From: Sphingobium fontiphilum
Lineage (GTDB): Bacteria; Pseudomonadota; Alphaproteobacteria; Sphingomonadales; Sphingomonadaceae
Assembly (NCBI RefSeq): GCF_014196635.1
Contig: NZ_JACIEB010000002.1
Span: forward strand, 434,001-498,000
Length of the DNA stretch: 64,000 nt
Reading direction: 5' to 3'
Below are positions 37,712-46,922 of this stretch, in pieces; the first letter of the stretch is position 1; each line of letters opens with the position of its first letter. The position numbers and the translations under genes are program-made. Under the pieces are notes generated by a model. It saw only the letters and a list, made by a program, of their open reading frames with translations. It was not told where the DNA came from and ran no database searches.

Positions 37712-38698
37712 TCAATCCGTCCCTTGCAGGATCGCCGCATAGGGCGCGGCATCAACATTCGCCCCCGACAGGACGATGGCGATGGGCGCATCCGAGCGCG
37801 GGGCAAGGTCTTGGAGCAGCGCCGCCAGCGCCACCGCGCCGCCCGGCTCCACCACCAGCTTCAACGTCTCGAACGCATAGCGCATGGCCGCGCGCACCTG
37901 TGCGTCGGTGACGGCCAGCCCGCCCGTCAGCAGGGCGTGATTGATGGGAAAAGTCAGTTCCCCCGGCATCGGCGCCAGCAAGGCGTCGCAGATGCTGCGC
38001 GCGTCGGGCGTAACCGCCTCGCGCCGCCCGCTCGCCAGCGACCGGGCGGTATCGTCAAAACCTGCGGGTTCCACGGCGTAGATCGCCACATCGGGCATCG
38101 CTTCACACACCGCCGTCGCAACCCCGGCGATCAGGCCGCCTCCGCCGCAACAGACGAGGATGGCGAACAGAGCCGCCCCGGCTTCCGCCGCCTGCTCCAT
38201 GATCTCCAGGCCCACCGTCCCCTGCCCCGCCATCACCAGCGGATCGTCAAAGGACGGCACGAGCGTCGCCCCGCGCTCCGTCGCCAGCGCGGTCGCGATC
38301 GCCTCGCGGCTCTCCGTAAAGCGGTCATAGAACAGGATTTCCGCGCCCAGCGCGCGCGTGCCCGCCACCTTGATCTCGGGCGCATCGGCGGGCATCACGA
38401 TGGTGGCGGGCATGTCCAACATCCGCGCCGCATTCGCCACGCCCAGCGCATGATTGCCCGATGACCAGGCGACCACCCCCGCCGCCCGCCGTTCCGGCGC
38501 GATCCGGGCAAGCCGGTTATAGGCGCCGCGAAACTTGAACGCGCCGCCATGTTGCGCCCCTTCGAACTTGATGAGCACGCGCCGGCCCATACGCGCATTG
38601 AGCGCCGCATTTTCGAGCAGAGGCGTGCGCACGGCGACGCCGCGCAGCAGGTCGGCGGCGTCGCGGACATCGCGGGCGGAAATGGCGAAATTGGTCAT
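37712..38698 (-). CDS. Serine/threonine dehydratase family PLP enzyme
   Basis: The 328 residues have the fold-type II PLP pattern: Lys55 in GGAFKFRGAYN forms the Schiff base, SSGNHALGVANAA binds the substrate carboxylate, and CCGGGGLIAGVATAV holds the phosphate. The lack of a C-terminal ACT-like domain fits catabolic threonine dehydratase, threo-3-hydroxyaspartate dehydratase or serine racemase rather than biosynthetic IlvA. The usual RTGSFK is QHGGAFK here, a small deviation next to the lysine. It is a separate unit: the Zur-like box lies between it and the MerC-like gene. Confidence 0.85.
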   Translation of the reverse strand: MTNFAISARDVRDAADLLRGVAVRTPLLENAALNARMGRRVLIKFEGAQHGGAFKFRGAYNRLARIAPERRAAGVVAWSSGNHALGVANAARMLDMPATIVMPADAPEIKVAGTRALGAEILFYDRFTESREAIATALATERGATLVPSFDDPLVMAGQGTVGLEIMEQAAEAGAALFAILVCCGGGGLIAGVATAVCEAMPDVAIYAVEPAGFDDTARSLASGRREAVTPDARSICDALLAPMPGELTFPINHALLTGGLAVTDAQVRAAMRYAFETLKLVVEPGGAVALAALLQDLAPRSDAPIAIVLSGANVDAAPYAAILQGTD

Positions 38699-38751
38699 GG
38701 GCGTCGGGTTAAGCCAGTCGAGCGGGACAGAAAAGGGCCGGTCGACGCGAA

Positions 38752-38781
38752 AAGGGCGCCCGGTTCGCGCCGGACGCCCTT
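38752..38781 (-). terminator. Terminator after first aminotransferase gene
   Basis: On the minus strand a 12-pair stem (AAGGGCGTCCGG, loop CGCGAA, CCGGGCGCCCTT, one G-U pair) begins 31 bases after the stop codon and runs into TTTTCG. It closes the aminotransferase unit. Confidence 0.75.
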
Positions 38782-38811
38782 AGCTGACATATTATCCAGG
38801 AAGTGCGCGCG

Positions 38812-39984
38812 TCAGACCTTCATCACGGTTGCGACGGCGGACCGGAACTTGGCCATGTCGGCGGCCGAACCCACGGTCACGCGCGAAACATTGGGCCAGA
38901 TCGGCCAGTTGCGGCCGATCTGCACCTTTTCGGGCGTCGTCAGCATCGCGGCCTGCACTTCCTTGGCGGGCTTCTTCCAGTTGACCATGAACATGTTGGC
39001 ATGGCTGCCCGGCTGCACCTCAATGCCTTTGCTCGTCAGCCAAGCGATGGTTTCCTCCCGGTTGGCGGTCATTTCGGCGCGACGCGCCTTGATCAGGTCG
39101 GCTTCGGTGTAAACCGCATTGCCACAGGCCATGGCGGTGATCGACAGGCCGCCCGCGGTGGGGCCGAACAGATTGAGGCGCTTGTGCACTTCGGGATCGG
39201 CGAAGGTCAGACCCAGGCGAATACCGGCCATGCCAAACAGCTTGGAGAAGGTCCGCATGACGATAATGTCCTTGCGGGCGCCGATCAGGCTGGCGGCGCT
39301 GGGCGCTTCCGAGAAGTGGATATAGGCTTCGTCGACCAGCAGCATGGCGTCGGCCGGCTTGTTGTCGAGCAGCCACTGGATGTCGGCCAGCGGGGTGATC
39401 GTGCCGGTCGGGTTGTTGGGCGTGCAGATATAATAGAGCCCGGCATTGGGGTTGGCGGCCAGCATCGCCTTCACGTCATGGCCCTTGCCAATGGCCTGCG
39501 GAGCCTTGGCGATGGGGGCCTTGATGAAATCGGCGGTGCGCCAGGCCGATTCGAACGTCGGGTCGGCGGTCACCAGGCCCTTGGTCGGCGAGCAGAAAGC
39601 CGCGACCGAGCTGACCAGCGGGCCGCCCGAGCCGGGCCACACCATGACGTGCGATTCGGGAATGCCCTCGACAGCGGCGACGGTCTTGACCAGTTCGCCG
39701 CGATAATTGTCGGGATCATACCAGTTGCCGAAGGTGCCGGCTTCGGCGATCGCGCCGATGCCCGACGGGAAGGGGCCGGTCCAGCATTCGTTGGCGCCGA
39801 TGCGCACGGCGCCCTTGATGCCGCGGCCAGCCTGCTGCTGGGCGAAGGCGGGCGCGAGCAGCATCTGGTGCGCGGCGGCGCCCGCGCCGATCAGCGCGGC
39901 GACCCGGCCCAACTGGCGCCGCGAATAGCCGCGCTCCATCAGGTCTTCCTTGGCGTCCTTTTCCAGTTCCAGCATCATGGTCAT
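38812..39984 (-). CDS. Tat-exported PLP aminotransferase (HisC-like), copy 1
   Basis: The 390-residue protein begins with a twin-arginine signal: SRRQLG at about residue 21, a hydrophobic stretch, and a likely AFA cleavage site. The mature part is a fold-type I aminotransferase close to histidinol-phosphate aminotransferases: TPNNPTGT, VDEAYIHF, the PLP lysine in RTFSKLFGMAGIRLG, and a C-terminal Arg in NVSRVTVG are all intact. An enzyme of this kind in the periplasm is unusual, since PLP binding before export would explain use of Tat. It is paralogous to the next gene upstream. The start MTMMLEL is preferred for its spacing to the signal. Confidence 0.85.
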   Translation of the reverse strand: MTMMLELEKDAKEDLMERGYSRRQLGRVAALIGAGAAAHQMLLAPAFAQQQAGRGIKGAVRIGANECWTGPFPSGIGAIAEAGTFGNWYDPDNYRGELVKTVAAVEGIPESHVMVWPGSGGPLVSSVAAFCSPTKGLVTADPTFESAWRTADFIKAPIAKAPQAIGKGHDVKAMLAANPNAGLYYICTPNNPTGTITPLADIQWLLDNKPADAMLLVDEAYIHFSEAPSAASLIGARKDIIVMRTFSKLFGMAGIRLGLTFADPEVHKRLNLFGPTAGGLSITAMACGNAVYTEADLIKARRAEMTANREETIAWLTSKGIEVQPGSHANMFMVNWKKPAKEVQAAMLTTPEKVQIGRNWPIWPNVSRVTVGSAADMAKFRSAVATVMKV

Positions 39985-40037
39985 GTCGTCCGTCCCTTCA
40001 GCATCAGCTTTGGATGTTTTCATTCCCCAAAGACGAA

Positions 40038-40068
40038 GCGGCGGCGCATTTCCACAATGCGCCGCCGC
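40038..40068 (-). terminator. Hairpin between the aminotransferase genes
   Basis: A perfect 13-pair stem (GCGGCGGCGCATT at 40038-40050 and its complement at 40056-40068) with a 5-base loop stands 33 bases after the stop of the upstream aminotransferase gene. The following minus-strand bases are TTCGTCTTTGG, a moderate T-rich tail. It may terminate or attenuate read-through into copy 1. Confidence 0.6.
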
Positions 40069-40101
40069 CCAGAATGTTAAAATTTTGGACGAGAAGGCCG
40101 G

Positions 40102-41259
40102 TCAGAGCTTCAGCACCTTCGCCACCGCGTTGCGGAAGGCGACCATATCGGTCGCCGACCCCACGGTCACGCGCGAGACATTGGGCCAGATCGGCCAGCT
40201 GCGGCCGATCTGCACATTCTCCGCCATGATCGCGGCCTGCATGTCCTTGGCGGGCTTGCCCCAATCGACCATGAACATGTTGGCGTGGCTGCCAGGCAAC
40301 GCCTTGACGCCCTTCTTGTTCAGCCAGTCAACGGTTTCGTTGCGGTTGGCGGTCATTTCCGCGCGGCGCGCCCTGATCAGGTCGGCCTGCGTCACAGACA
40401 CCATGCCGCAGGCGACAGCCGTCATCGGCAACATGCCGGTCACCTGACCGCCGTCATAGCGCATCATCTTGTCAGTGAGCGCCGGGCTGGCGATGGTGAG
40501 GCCGAGGCGCATGCCGGCCATGCCGAACAGCTTGGAGAAGGTGCGCAACACGATCACATCGTCGCGCGCGGCGGCCAGCGACGCCGCGTTCGGGCCGTCA
40601 TACCAGTGGATATAGGCTTCATCGACCAGCAGGATCGCGTCCTTGGGCTTGTTGTCGGCCAGCCACTGAATGTCGGCCAGCGGCGTCATCGTGCCGGTCG
40701 GGTTGTTGGGCGAACAGACATAATAGACGCCCGCATTGGGGTCGGCCGCCAGCATCGCCTTCACGTCATGGCTGAAATCGGGCTTCAGCGGCGCCTTCGT
40801 CACCTTGGCGCCGATCCAGGCGCCGGTGCGCCAGATCGCTTCATAGGTGGGATCGGCGGTCACGATGCCGCGCGTGGGCGACGCGAAGGTGACGGGCACG
40901 CGGCTCAGCGGATCGCTGGACCCGGGCCAGGCCAGAATGCGGTCGACCGGCACGCCTTCCACGCTGGCGACGGCGTTCAGCAGCGTCGCATGCTCATTGG
41001 TCGGCTCATACCAGTTGCCCTCGGTCACGCGCTTCATGGCGGCTTCGGCGGCGACGGGGAACGGGCCGGTCCAGCATTCATTGGCGCCGATGCGCACCGC
41101 GCCCTCCACGGCCTTGGCCGCCTGTTGCGCGGTCGCTTCCGAAAAGCGCGCCAGGGCGACGCCCGCGCCCAGCATGGCGGCCACCTTGCCGATCTGGCGA
41201 CGGGAATAGCCCCGGTCCATCAGATCCTGTTCGCATTCCTTCGACAACGCCTGGGTCAT
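40102..41259 (-). CDS. Tat-exported PLP aminotransferase (HisC-like), copy 2
   Basis: The 385-residue paralogue of the preceding protein also has a twin-arginine signal (RGYSRRQIGKVAAMLGAGVA), with likely cleavage after ATA. The shared segment GAVRIGANECWTGPFP opens both mature domains. Motifs SPNNPTGT, VDEAYIHW, RTFSKLFGMAGMRLG (PLP lysine) and NVSRVTVG are intact. The start MTQALSKE has a strong GGAGGATGA ribosome-binding site. The substrate is unknown; amino acid or cell-wall-derived amino donors in the periplasm are possible. It is divergent from ptsP. Confidence 0.86.
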   Translation of the reverse strand: MTQALSKECEQDLMDRGYSRRQIGKVAAMLGAGVALARFSEATAQQAAKAVEGAVRIGANECWTGPFPVAAEAAMKRVTEGNWYEPTNEHATLLNAVASVEGVPVDRILAWPGSSDPLSRVPVTFASPTRGIVTADPTYEAIWRTGAWIGAKVTKAPLKPDFSHDVKAMLAADPNAGVYYVCSPNNPTGTMTPLADIQWLADNKPKDAILLVDEAYIHWYDGPNAASLAAARDDVIVLRTFSKLFGMAGMRLGLTIASPALTDKMMRYDGGQVTGMLPMTAVACGMVSVTQADLIRARRAEMTANRNETVDWLNKKGVKALPGSHANMFMVDWGKPAKDMQAAIMAENVQIGRSWPIWPNVSRVTVGSATDMVAFRNAVAKVLKL

Positions 41260-41335
41260 AAACTCATCCTCCGCTCTCGCGAGTCCTAGGGTTTCACAGT
41301 CCAGCAACGAAGCAACCATGTTTTTCCGCAGCCGC

Positions 41336-41387
41336 AAAGCAGGCCAGTTACGCGATATTGGCCTGCTTTTGCGCTTTGCCGCAAAGC
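41336..41387. promoter_or_regulatory. Two dyads in the aminotransferase-ptsP divergent spacer
   Basis: An 11-base perfect inverted repeat (AAAGCAGGCCA at 41336-41346, TGGCCTGCTTT at 41359-41369) ends in T4. Four bases on lies a 7-1-7 palindrome, GCTTTGC-C-GCAAAGC (41373-41387). The first could be a terminator or leader attenuator for ptsP; the second looks like a protein operator. The role is inferred from shape and position only. Confidence 0.4.
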
Positions 41388-41453
41388 CTGACTTGCCGCT
41401 CTGCAAAACGAAAGCGCATGGCAAGCGGCGAAATGATCTGATAGCCCATTATC

Positions 41454-43727
41454 ATGCCCAGTTCGCCCGTCACCGCCGCCCGCCAGATTTTGATCCGCCT
41501 GCAGGAAGTGATGGCGGCGCGCACCGGCGCGCAGGCCAAGCTGAACAAGGTGGTGGAGATCATCGGGCAATCGCTGTCGAGCGAGGTCTGCTCCATCTAT
41601 CTGGTGCGCGAAGGGGTGCTGGAACTGTTCGCCACGCGCGGCCTCAGCCAGGAGGCGGTGCATGTCACCCGCATGGCCATGGGCGAAGGGCTGGTCGGCC
41701 TGATCGCCACCAATGTCGAGGCGCTGAACCTGGACGAGGCGGCCAGCCACCCCGACTTTTCCTATCGTCCTGAAACCGGCGAAGACCGTTTCCACAGTTT
41801 CGCCGGGGTGCCGATCGTGCGGCGCGAACGGGCGATCGGCGTGCTGTGCGTCCAGCATGTCGAGCCGCGCAAATATGAAGATGTGGAGATCGAGGCGCTC
41901 CAGACGGTGGCGATGGTGCTGTCCGAACTGATCGCCAACGCCGAACTGGCCGATGACGGTCCGCTCGACACGCGGGTGCAGGATACCGGCGCCAATGTGA
42001 TGACCGGCCTGCAACTGGTGCTCGGCATGGCGCGCGGTCACGCCGTTTTTCACCAGCCGCGCATCCACATCGAACATACGGTGGCGGAAGATACCGAGGC
42101 CGAACGCCAGCGCGTCCTGACCGCCTTTGCGCGGATGCGCGAACAGATCGACAGGATGACCGGCCAGGCCGAATTCGGCACCGAGGGCGAGCATCAGGAG
42201 GTTCTCCAGACCTACAAGATGTTCGCCTATGACGAGGGCTGGAGCCGCCGCATCAACGAGGCGATCGACAGCGGCCTGACCGCCGAGGCGGCGATCGAGC
42301 GCGTGCAGCAGCACACCAGAATGCGGATGCGCCAGATCGACGACCCGCTGTTGCAGGACCGGATGCACGATCTGGAGGATCTGGCCAACCGGCTGCTGCG
42401 CATCGTGTCGGGGCAACTGGGCACGGCGGCGCAACTGGGCCTGCGGCAGGACGCGATCCTCATCGCGCGCAATCTTGGCCCCGCCGAACTGCTGGAATAT
42501 GATCGGCGGCGCTTGAAGGGCGTGATCCTGGAGGAAGGATCGCTGACCGCGCATGTCACCATCGTTGCGCGCGCCATGGGCGTGCCGGTGCTGGGCCGCG
42601 TGCGCGACATTCGCCACCGGGTGAACGAAGGCGACCTCATCCTGATGGACGTCGCCGCCAATACGCTCATCATTCGCCCGTCCGCCGACATGGACGAGGC
42701 TTTCGAGAGCAAGCTGCACGTCACCCAGAAACGCCGGGCGGAGTTCGCCGCCATGCGCGACCTGCCGTCGGTGACCACCGATGGCCAGCGAGTCGCGCTG
42801 ATGGTGAACGCTGGCCTGCGCGAGGATGCGCAGGCGCTGGACGTCGTTGGCGCAGACGGCATCGGCCTGTTTCGCACCGAATTCCAGTTCCTGGTGTCGG
42901 CCACCCTGCCCCAGCGCGAAAAGCAGCAGCGTCTCTATAAGGACGTGCTTGATGCGGCGGGCGACCGCCCCGTCATCTTCCGCACCGTCGACATCGGCGG
43001 CGACAAGGCGCTGCCCTATATGCAGCGCGAGGATGACGAGCAGGAAGACAATCCCGCCATGGGCTGGCGGGCGCTGCGGCTGGCGCTGGAACGCGACGGC
43101 CTGATGAAGGTGCAGGCCCGCGCCCTGCTGGAAGCGGCGGCGGGCAAGGTGCTGCACGTCATGTTCCCGATGATTTCCGAGCCGTGGGAATTTGACGCGG
43201 CGAGGGCGCTGGTCGAACATCAGCGCGCCTGGCTGGCCACGCACAAGAAAAAGCTGCCGGTCGCGGTCCGCTATGGCGCGATGCTGGAAGTGCCGGCCCT
43301 TGCCGAAGTGCTCGATATCCTCTTGCCGAAGCTCGATTTCCTGTCGATCGGCACCAACGACCTGACCCAGTTCCTGTTCGCCGCCGATCGCGCGCATCCC
43401 AAGCTCGCCGAACGCTATGACTGGCTGTCGATCGCCATATTGCGCTTCATCAACCGGGTCGTCCTGGCCTGCGACGCGCACAATGTGCCCGTGGGCGTCT
43501 GCGGCGAAATGGGCGGGCGCACGCTGGAGGCGATGGCGCTCATCGGGCTTGGCATCCGTCGCCTGTCGATCACCCCGGCGTCGGTCGGACCGGTCAAGGC
43601 GATGATCCGCTCGATCGACGCCGCCGCGCTGCAGCAGGATTTGCGCCAATGGCTGGCCGATGGCGCCACCGATATTCGCGCCCGCCTGACTTCATGGGCA
43701 AAGCTGCGCGAAATAGAGATAAACTGA
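41454..43727 (+). CDS. ptsP: PEP-protein phosphotransferase EI-Ntr
   Basis: This is enzyme I of the nitrogen PTS, which passes phosphate from PEP to NPr and then EIIA-Ntr as a regulatory relay. The 757 residues have an N-terminal GAF domain (about 20-165, VCSIYLVREGVLELFATRGL), the HPr-interacting and swivel domains with the phospho-accepting His in EGSLTAHVTIVARAMGVP, and a C-terminal PEP-binding barrel (GLFRTEFQFL, RTVDIGGDKALPY, SIGTNDLTQFLFAADR, GVCGEMGG). No NPr or EIIA gene is visible in this window. Confidence 0.96.
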   Translation: MPSSPVTAARQILIRLQEVMAARTGAQAKLNKVVEIIGQSLSSEVCSIYLVREGVLELFATRGLSQEAVHVTRMAMGEGLVGLIATNVEALNLDEAASHPDFSYRPETGEDRFHSFAGVPIVRRERAIGVLCVQHVEPRKYEDVEIEALQTVAMVLSELIANAELADDGPLDTRVQDTGANVMTGLQLVLGMARGHAVFHQPRIHIEHTVAEDTEAERQRVLTAFARMREQIDRMTGQAEFGTEGEHQEVLQTYKMFAYDEGWSRRINEAIDSGLTAEAAIERVQQHTRMRMRQIDDPLLQDRMHDLEDLANRLLRIVSGQLGTAAQLGLRQDAILIARNLGPAELLEYDRRRLKGVILEEGSLTAHVTIVARAMGVPVLGRVRDIRHRVNEGDLILMDVAANTLIIRPSADMDEAFESKLHVTQKRRAEFAAMRDLPSVTTDGQRVALMVNAGLREDAQALDVVGADGIGLFRTEFQFLVSATLPQREKQQRLYKDVLDAAGDRPVIFRTVDIGGDKALPYMQREDDEQEDNPAMGWRALRLALERDGLMKVQARALLEAAAGKVLHVMFPMISEPWEFDAARALVEHQRAWLATHKKKLPVAVRYGAMLEVPALAEVLDILLPKLDFLSIGTNDLTQFLFAADRAHPKLAERYDWLSIAILRFINRVVLACDAHNVPVGVCGEMGGRTLEAMALIGLGIRRLSITPASVGPVKAMIRSIDAAALQQDLRQWLADGATDIRARLTSWAKLREIEIN

Positions 43728-43807
43728 CCGCGACATTCCCCCGAGCGGCGTTGACAATGCGGCGCACAGGATGAGAGAAGGCGGCGCCTGAAAAGTCGCG
43801 GAGCAGC

Positions 43808-44815
43808 ATGACAGACGAAACCCCCATCGAAGGCGGCATCCCTGCCGCCATGCAAGGATCGTTGGATATGGACAGCCCCGGCGCGACCCTGCGCCGCGCC
43901 CGCGAAGCAAAGGGCATGAGCCTGGCGGAGGTGGCGGCCAGCACACGCGTCGCCCAGCGTCAACTGGAAGCGATCGAGGCGGATGATTTTTCCGCCCTGC
44001 CCGGCATCCCCTACGCCATCGGCTTCGCCCGCGCCTATGCCCGCGCCGTCGGGGCCGACGAAGTGGCGATCGCCGCCAAGGTGCGTCAGGCCGTGCATGC
44101 GTCCGACATGGGCGCCAATCGCTATGAAATGTTCGAACCGGCCGATCCGGCGCGCGTGCCCACGCGCTTGCTCGCCTGGACGGCGGCCATCGTCGCGCTG
44201 ATCGTGGCGGCCGGTTTCGGCATCTGGCGGACGCAGATGTTCACCGCACCGACGGCGCAGGAAGCAGCGCAGGACATCGGCGTTGAGCCGAACGCGCCGG
44301 CGCAGCGGACGGCCGCCTCCGCCCCTGCTCCTGCTACAGCGGGTCCGGTAGTGCTGACCGCCAGTCAGGACGTATGGCTGCGCATTTATGACGATGCGGG
44401 CGAGCGGCTGAAGGAAGGAACGATGAAGGCGGGCGATACCTTCACCATTCCCGCCAACGCCAGCAACCCGATGATTCTGACCGGGCGGCCGCAGGCGCTG
44501 GCCGTGACTGTCGGCGGCGTCGCCGTGCCGCCGCTCGGCCCGCCCGACCGAAGCATTTCCGACGTCCCCGTCAGCGCCGCCGCATTGCTGGCGCGCGCCG
44601 CCCAAGCGCCTGCGCAGGCGACGCCCCCGGCCGTGACGCCCGCGCCCGTTCGTCGGACACCCGCACCCAGCCGCCCGCGAACGGTTGCGCAGGAGCCTTC
44701 AGAATCCACCGCCCCGGCATCGACCCCGGCCGCCGCACCCACCACGCCGCCAGCAACGACACCGGCCCCGGCGCCCGCCGCGCCGGAGGGCGGATTGGCG
44801 TCGCCGGGCAATTGA
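43808..44815 (+). CDS. RodZ-like helix-turn-helix membrane protein
   Basis: The 335-residue protein has the RodZ layout. A cytoplasmic HTH domain lies at about 25-95 (GATLRRAREAKGMSLAEVAASTRV, RQLEAIEADDFSALPGIPYAIGFARAYARAVG), one transmembrane helix at about 120-140 (RLLAWTAAIVALIVAAGFGIW), and a periplasmic DUF4115-type domain at about 180-255 (SQDVWLRIYDDAGERLKEGTM). A Pro/Ala/Thr-rich tail ends the protein. RodZ links MreB to the wall machinery. The start has GGAGCAGC 1-8 bases upstream. It precedes cpoB on the same strand. Confidence 0.82.
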   Translation: MTDETPIEGGIPAAMQGSLDMDSPGATLRRAREAKGMSLAEVAASTRVAQRQLEAIEADDFSALPGIPYAIGFARAYARAVGADEVAIAAKVRQAVHASDMGANRYEMFEPADPARVPTRLLAWTAAIVALIVAAGFGIWRTQMFTAPTAQEAAQDIGVEPNAPAQRTAASAPAPATAGPVVLTASQDVWLRIYDDAGERLKEGTMKAGDTFTIPANASNPMILTGRPQALAVTVGGVAVPPLGPPDRSISDVPVSAAALLARAAQAPAQATPPAVTPAPVRRTPAPSRPRTVAQEPSESTAPASTPAAAPTTPPATTPAPAPAAPEGGLASPGN

Positions 44816-44890
44816 ACCAAATCGACCGCTTTACCGCGGCGATTTAGCGCCTATGGTTAAAGGCCAGACACATATAGTCGGGGATCTACC

Positions 44891-45850
44891 ATGCGTTACC
44901 CTTCGCTCGCGCTATCTTGCAAGCTGACCACGTCGGCCGCGATACTCGCCCTCTCGGCTCCGGTTCTGGCCCAGACGGTGGATGTCCGGGTCGACCGGCT
45001 GGAGAGGGAAATGCGCGCGGTGCAGCGCAAGGTTTTTCCGGCGGGCGCGCCGATCGAGGCGGAAATCACCCGCCCCGCGACGCCTGCGCCTTCATCTGGC
45101 ACACCCGCATCGACGCCCGTTTCCGACCTGATGGCGCGGGTCACCGCGCTGGAATCGCAACTGGCCGCGCTGACCGGCGCGACCGAGGAAAACGCCTACA
45201 AACTCAAACAGCTTGAGGAAGGCTTCAACCGCTACAAGGCGGAGATCGAACCGCGCCTGCTGGCGGCCGATCCCCCGCCCGCCCCGGCGGCGACGCCCGC
45301 GCCCTTCACCCCAGCGCCGACGCCAGCCCCGGCCCCGGCAAAGCCCGCCGCCGCCAAGCCGGCGCCAGCCAAGCCAGCGCCAGTCCCGACGCCCGCCGCC
45401 GCCGCGCCCTCCGACGCGCGCAAGACCGCCGTCGCCGCCATCGAACGCCCCGATACCGGCGACGCTGCTGCCGACGCCTATACTTATGGCTTTCGCCTGT
45501 GGGATGCGAAATTCTATCCCGAGGCCCAGGCCCAGTTGAAGGCGACGGTCGACAAATATGGCGACAGCTCTGTCGCCAGCCGCGCCAATAATCTGCTCGG
45601 CCGCGCCTATCTCGACGATGGCAAGCCCGCGCTGGCCTCCGTCGCATTCTACGAAAATTACCAGAAGCGCCCGCGCGGCGATCGCGCCGCCGACAGCCTG
45701 ACCTATCTGGGCGAAGCGCTGATCCAGTTGAAAAAGCCCGCCGACGCCTGCAAGGTCTATGCGGAACTTGAGCAGGTCTATGGCGAGGGTCTGTCGTCCA
45801 CCCTGCGCGGCATGATGGAAAAGGGCCGCGTGCGCGCCAAGTGCAGTTGA
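44891..45850 (+). CDS. cpoB: CpoB/YbgF cell division coordinator
   Basis: CpoB is a periplasmic partner of the Tol-Pal system that helps link outer-membrane constriction with septal wall synthesis. The 319 residues have a signal peptide (cleavage after VLA, about 27), an N-terminal coiled coil (VDVRVDRLEREMRAVQRKV), a second helical stretch (VTALESQLAALTGATEENAYKLKQLEEGF), an Ala/Pro/Lys-rich linker at about 130-185, and a C-terminal TPR domain (AYTYGFRLWDAKFYPEAQAQLKATVDKYGDS). tol genes themselves are not in the window. An ATGGTTAA sequence lies 30 bases upstream. Confidence 0.9.
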   Translation: MRYPSLALSCKLTTSAAILALSAPVLAQTVDVRVDRLEREMRAVQRKVFPAGAPIEAEITRPATPAPSSGTPASTPVSDLMARVTALESQLAALTGATEENAYKLKQLEEGFNRYKAEIEPRLLAADPPPAPAATPAPFTPAPTPAPAPAKPAAAKPAPAKPAPVPTPAAAAPSDARKTAVAAIERPDTGDAAADAYTYGFRLWDAKFYPEAQAQLKATVDKYGDSSVASRANNLLGRAYLDDGKPALASVAFYENYQKRPRGDRAADSLTYLGEALIQLKKPADACKVYAELEQVYGEGLSSTLRGMMEKGRVRAKCS

Positions 45851-45854
45851 TCCG

Positions 45855-46802
45855 GTGAGCGATCCCGCCGGGGTCGATCCCGCCTTCCGCGCCGCCATGG
45901 CGCGTATGGTCGGCGATGATCCCGCCATGCGCCTGGGCATCGCCGTTTCGGGCGGCCCCGACAGCATGGCCCTGCTCGATCTGGCAGCGCGCGCTTTCCC
46001 CGGCCGGGTGATGGCGGCGACGGTCGACCATGGCCTGCGCGCAGAAAGCGCCGGTGAAGCAGCGATGGTCGCCCGCTGGTGCGCGACGCAGGGCGTGTCG
46101 CATGAAACGCTGCATCCCGCGTCGCCGCCCGATGGAAACATCCAGAACTGGGCACGGTCGGCGCGCTATGCCGCGCTGAACGACTGGCGCATCCGCCATG
46201 GCGTCGACTGGCTGCTGACCGCCCATCATGCCGACGACCAGATCGAAACCATGTTGATGCGACTGAACCGGGGCGCGGGGCTTTCCGGGCTGGCGGGCAT
46301 CCGGCCGCGCAACGGCGCCATCATCCGCCCGCTGCTCGACTGTCGCAAGGGCGACCTGCTGGACTATGTGGTGGTGCGCGCGATGCCCTTCGCCACCGAT
46401 CCCGGCAATGCTGACCCCCGGTTCGACCGGGCGGCGTTGCGCGCCCGGCTGGCGCAGGCGGACTGGCTCGATCCGCGCGCCGCAGCCCGCTCCGCCGCCG
46501 CGCTTTCCGAATGCGAAGCAGCGCTCGACTGGGTCGTCGCCGATCTTGCCGCGCGCCACGTCAGCGGGCAAGGCGACGCCATCCGGCTCGACCGCACCGA
46601 CCTGCCGCGCGAACTGCTGCGGCGGCTGCTGCTGCACATGCTGCATCGTGCCGACCCGTCCGCCGCCCCGCCCCGGGGCGACACCGTCGATCGCCTGATC
46701 GCTTCGGCGCTGGCGGGCGGCAGGGGCAGCATCGGGGACTGGCTGCTCGCGGGCGACCAGCATGGCTGGACTTTGTCGCCCGCCCCGGCCCGACGGACCT
46801 GA
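45855..46802 (+). CDS. tilS: tRNA(Ile)-lysidine synthase
   Basis: TilS modifies C34 of the CAU-anticodon tRNA-Ile to lysidine so it reads AUA. The 315 residues start at GTG, four bases after cpoB, and contain the PP-loop SGGPDSMALLDL, the TVDHGLRAES motif, HHADDQIETMLMRLNRGAGLSGLAG, and IRPLLDCRKGDL. The C-terminal TilS substrate domain seems short, ending soon after the LLAGDQHGWTL stretch; this is common in alphaproteobacteria. Confidence 0.94.
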   Translation: MSDPAGVDPAFRAAMARMVGDDPAMRLGIAVSGGPDSMALLDLAARAFPGRVMAATVDHGLRAESAGEAAMVARWCATQGVSHETLHPASPPDGNIQNWARSARYAALNDWRIRHGVDWLLTAHHADDQIETMLMRLNRGAGLSGLAGIRPRNGAIIRPLLDCRKGDLLDYVVVRAMPFATDPGNADPRFDRAALRARLAQADWLDPRAAARSAAALSECEAALDWVVADLAARHVSGQGDAIRLDRTDLPRELLRRLLLHMLHRADPSAAPPRGDTVDRLIASALAGGRGSIGDWLLAGDQHGWTLSPAPARRT

Positions 46803-46922
46803 TTAAAGGCGACGACGCGCCGCATGTGCCGACCGCCTGACCTTGTTCCCCAGCCCCGGTGACTGGGCGTTAACCATGAATCGGTTAGCATCCGGTCCAA
46901 CATCCCTCATGGAAAGACCGGC

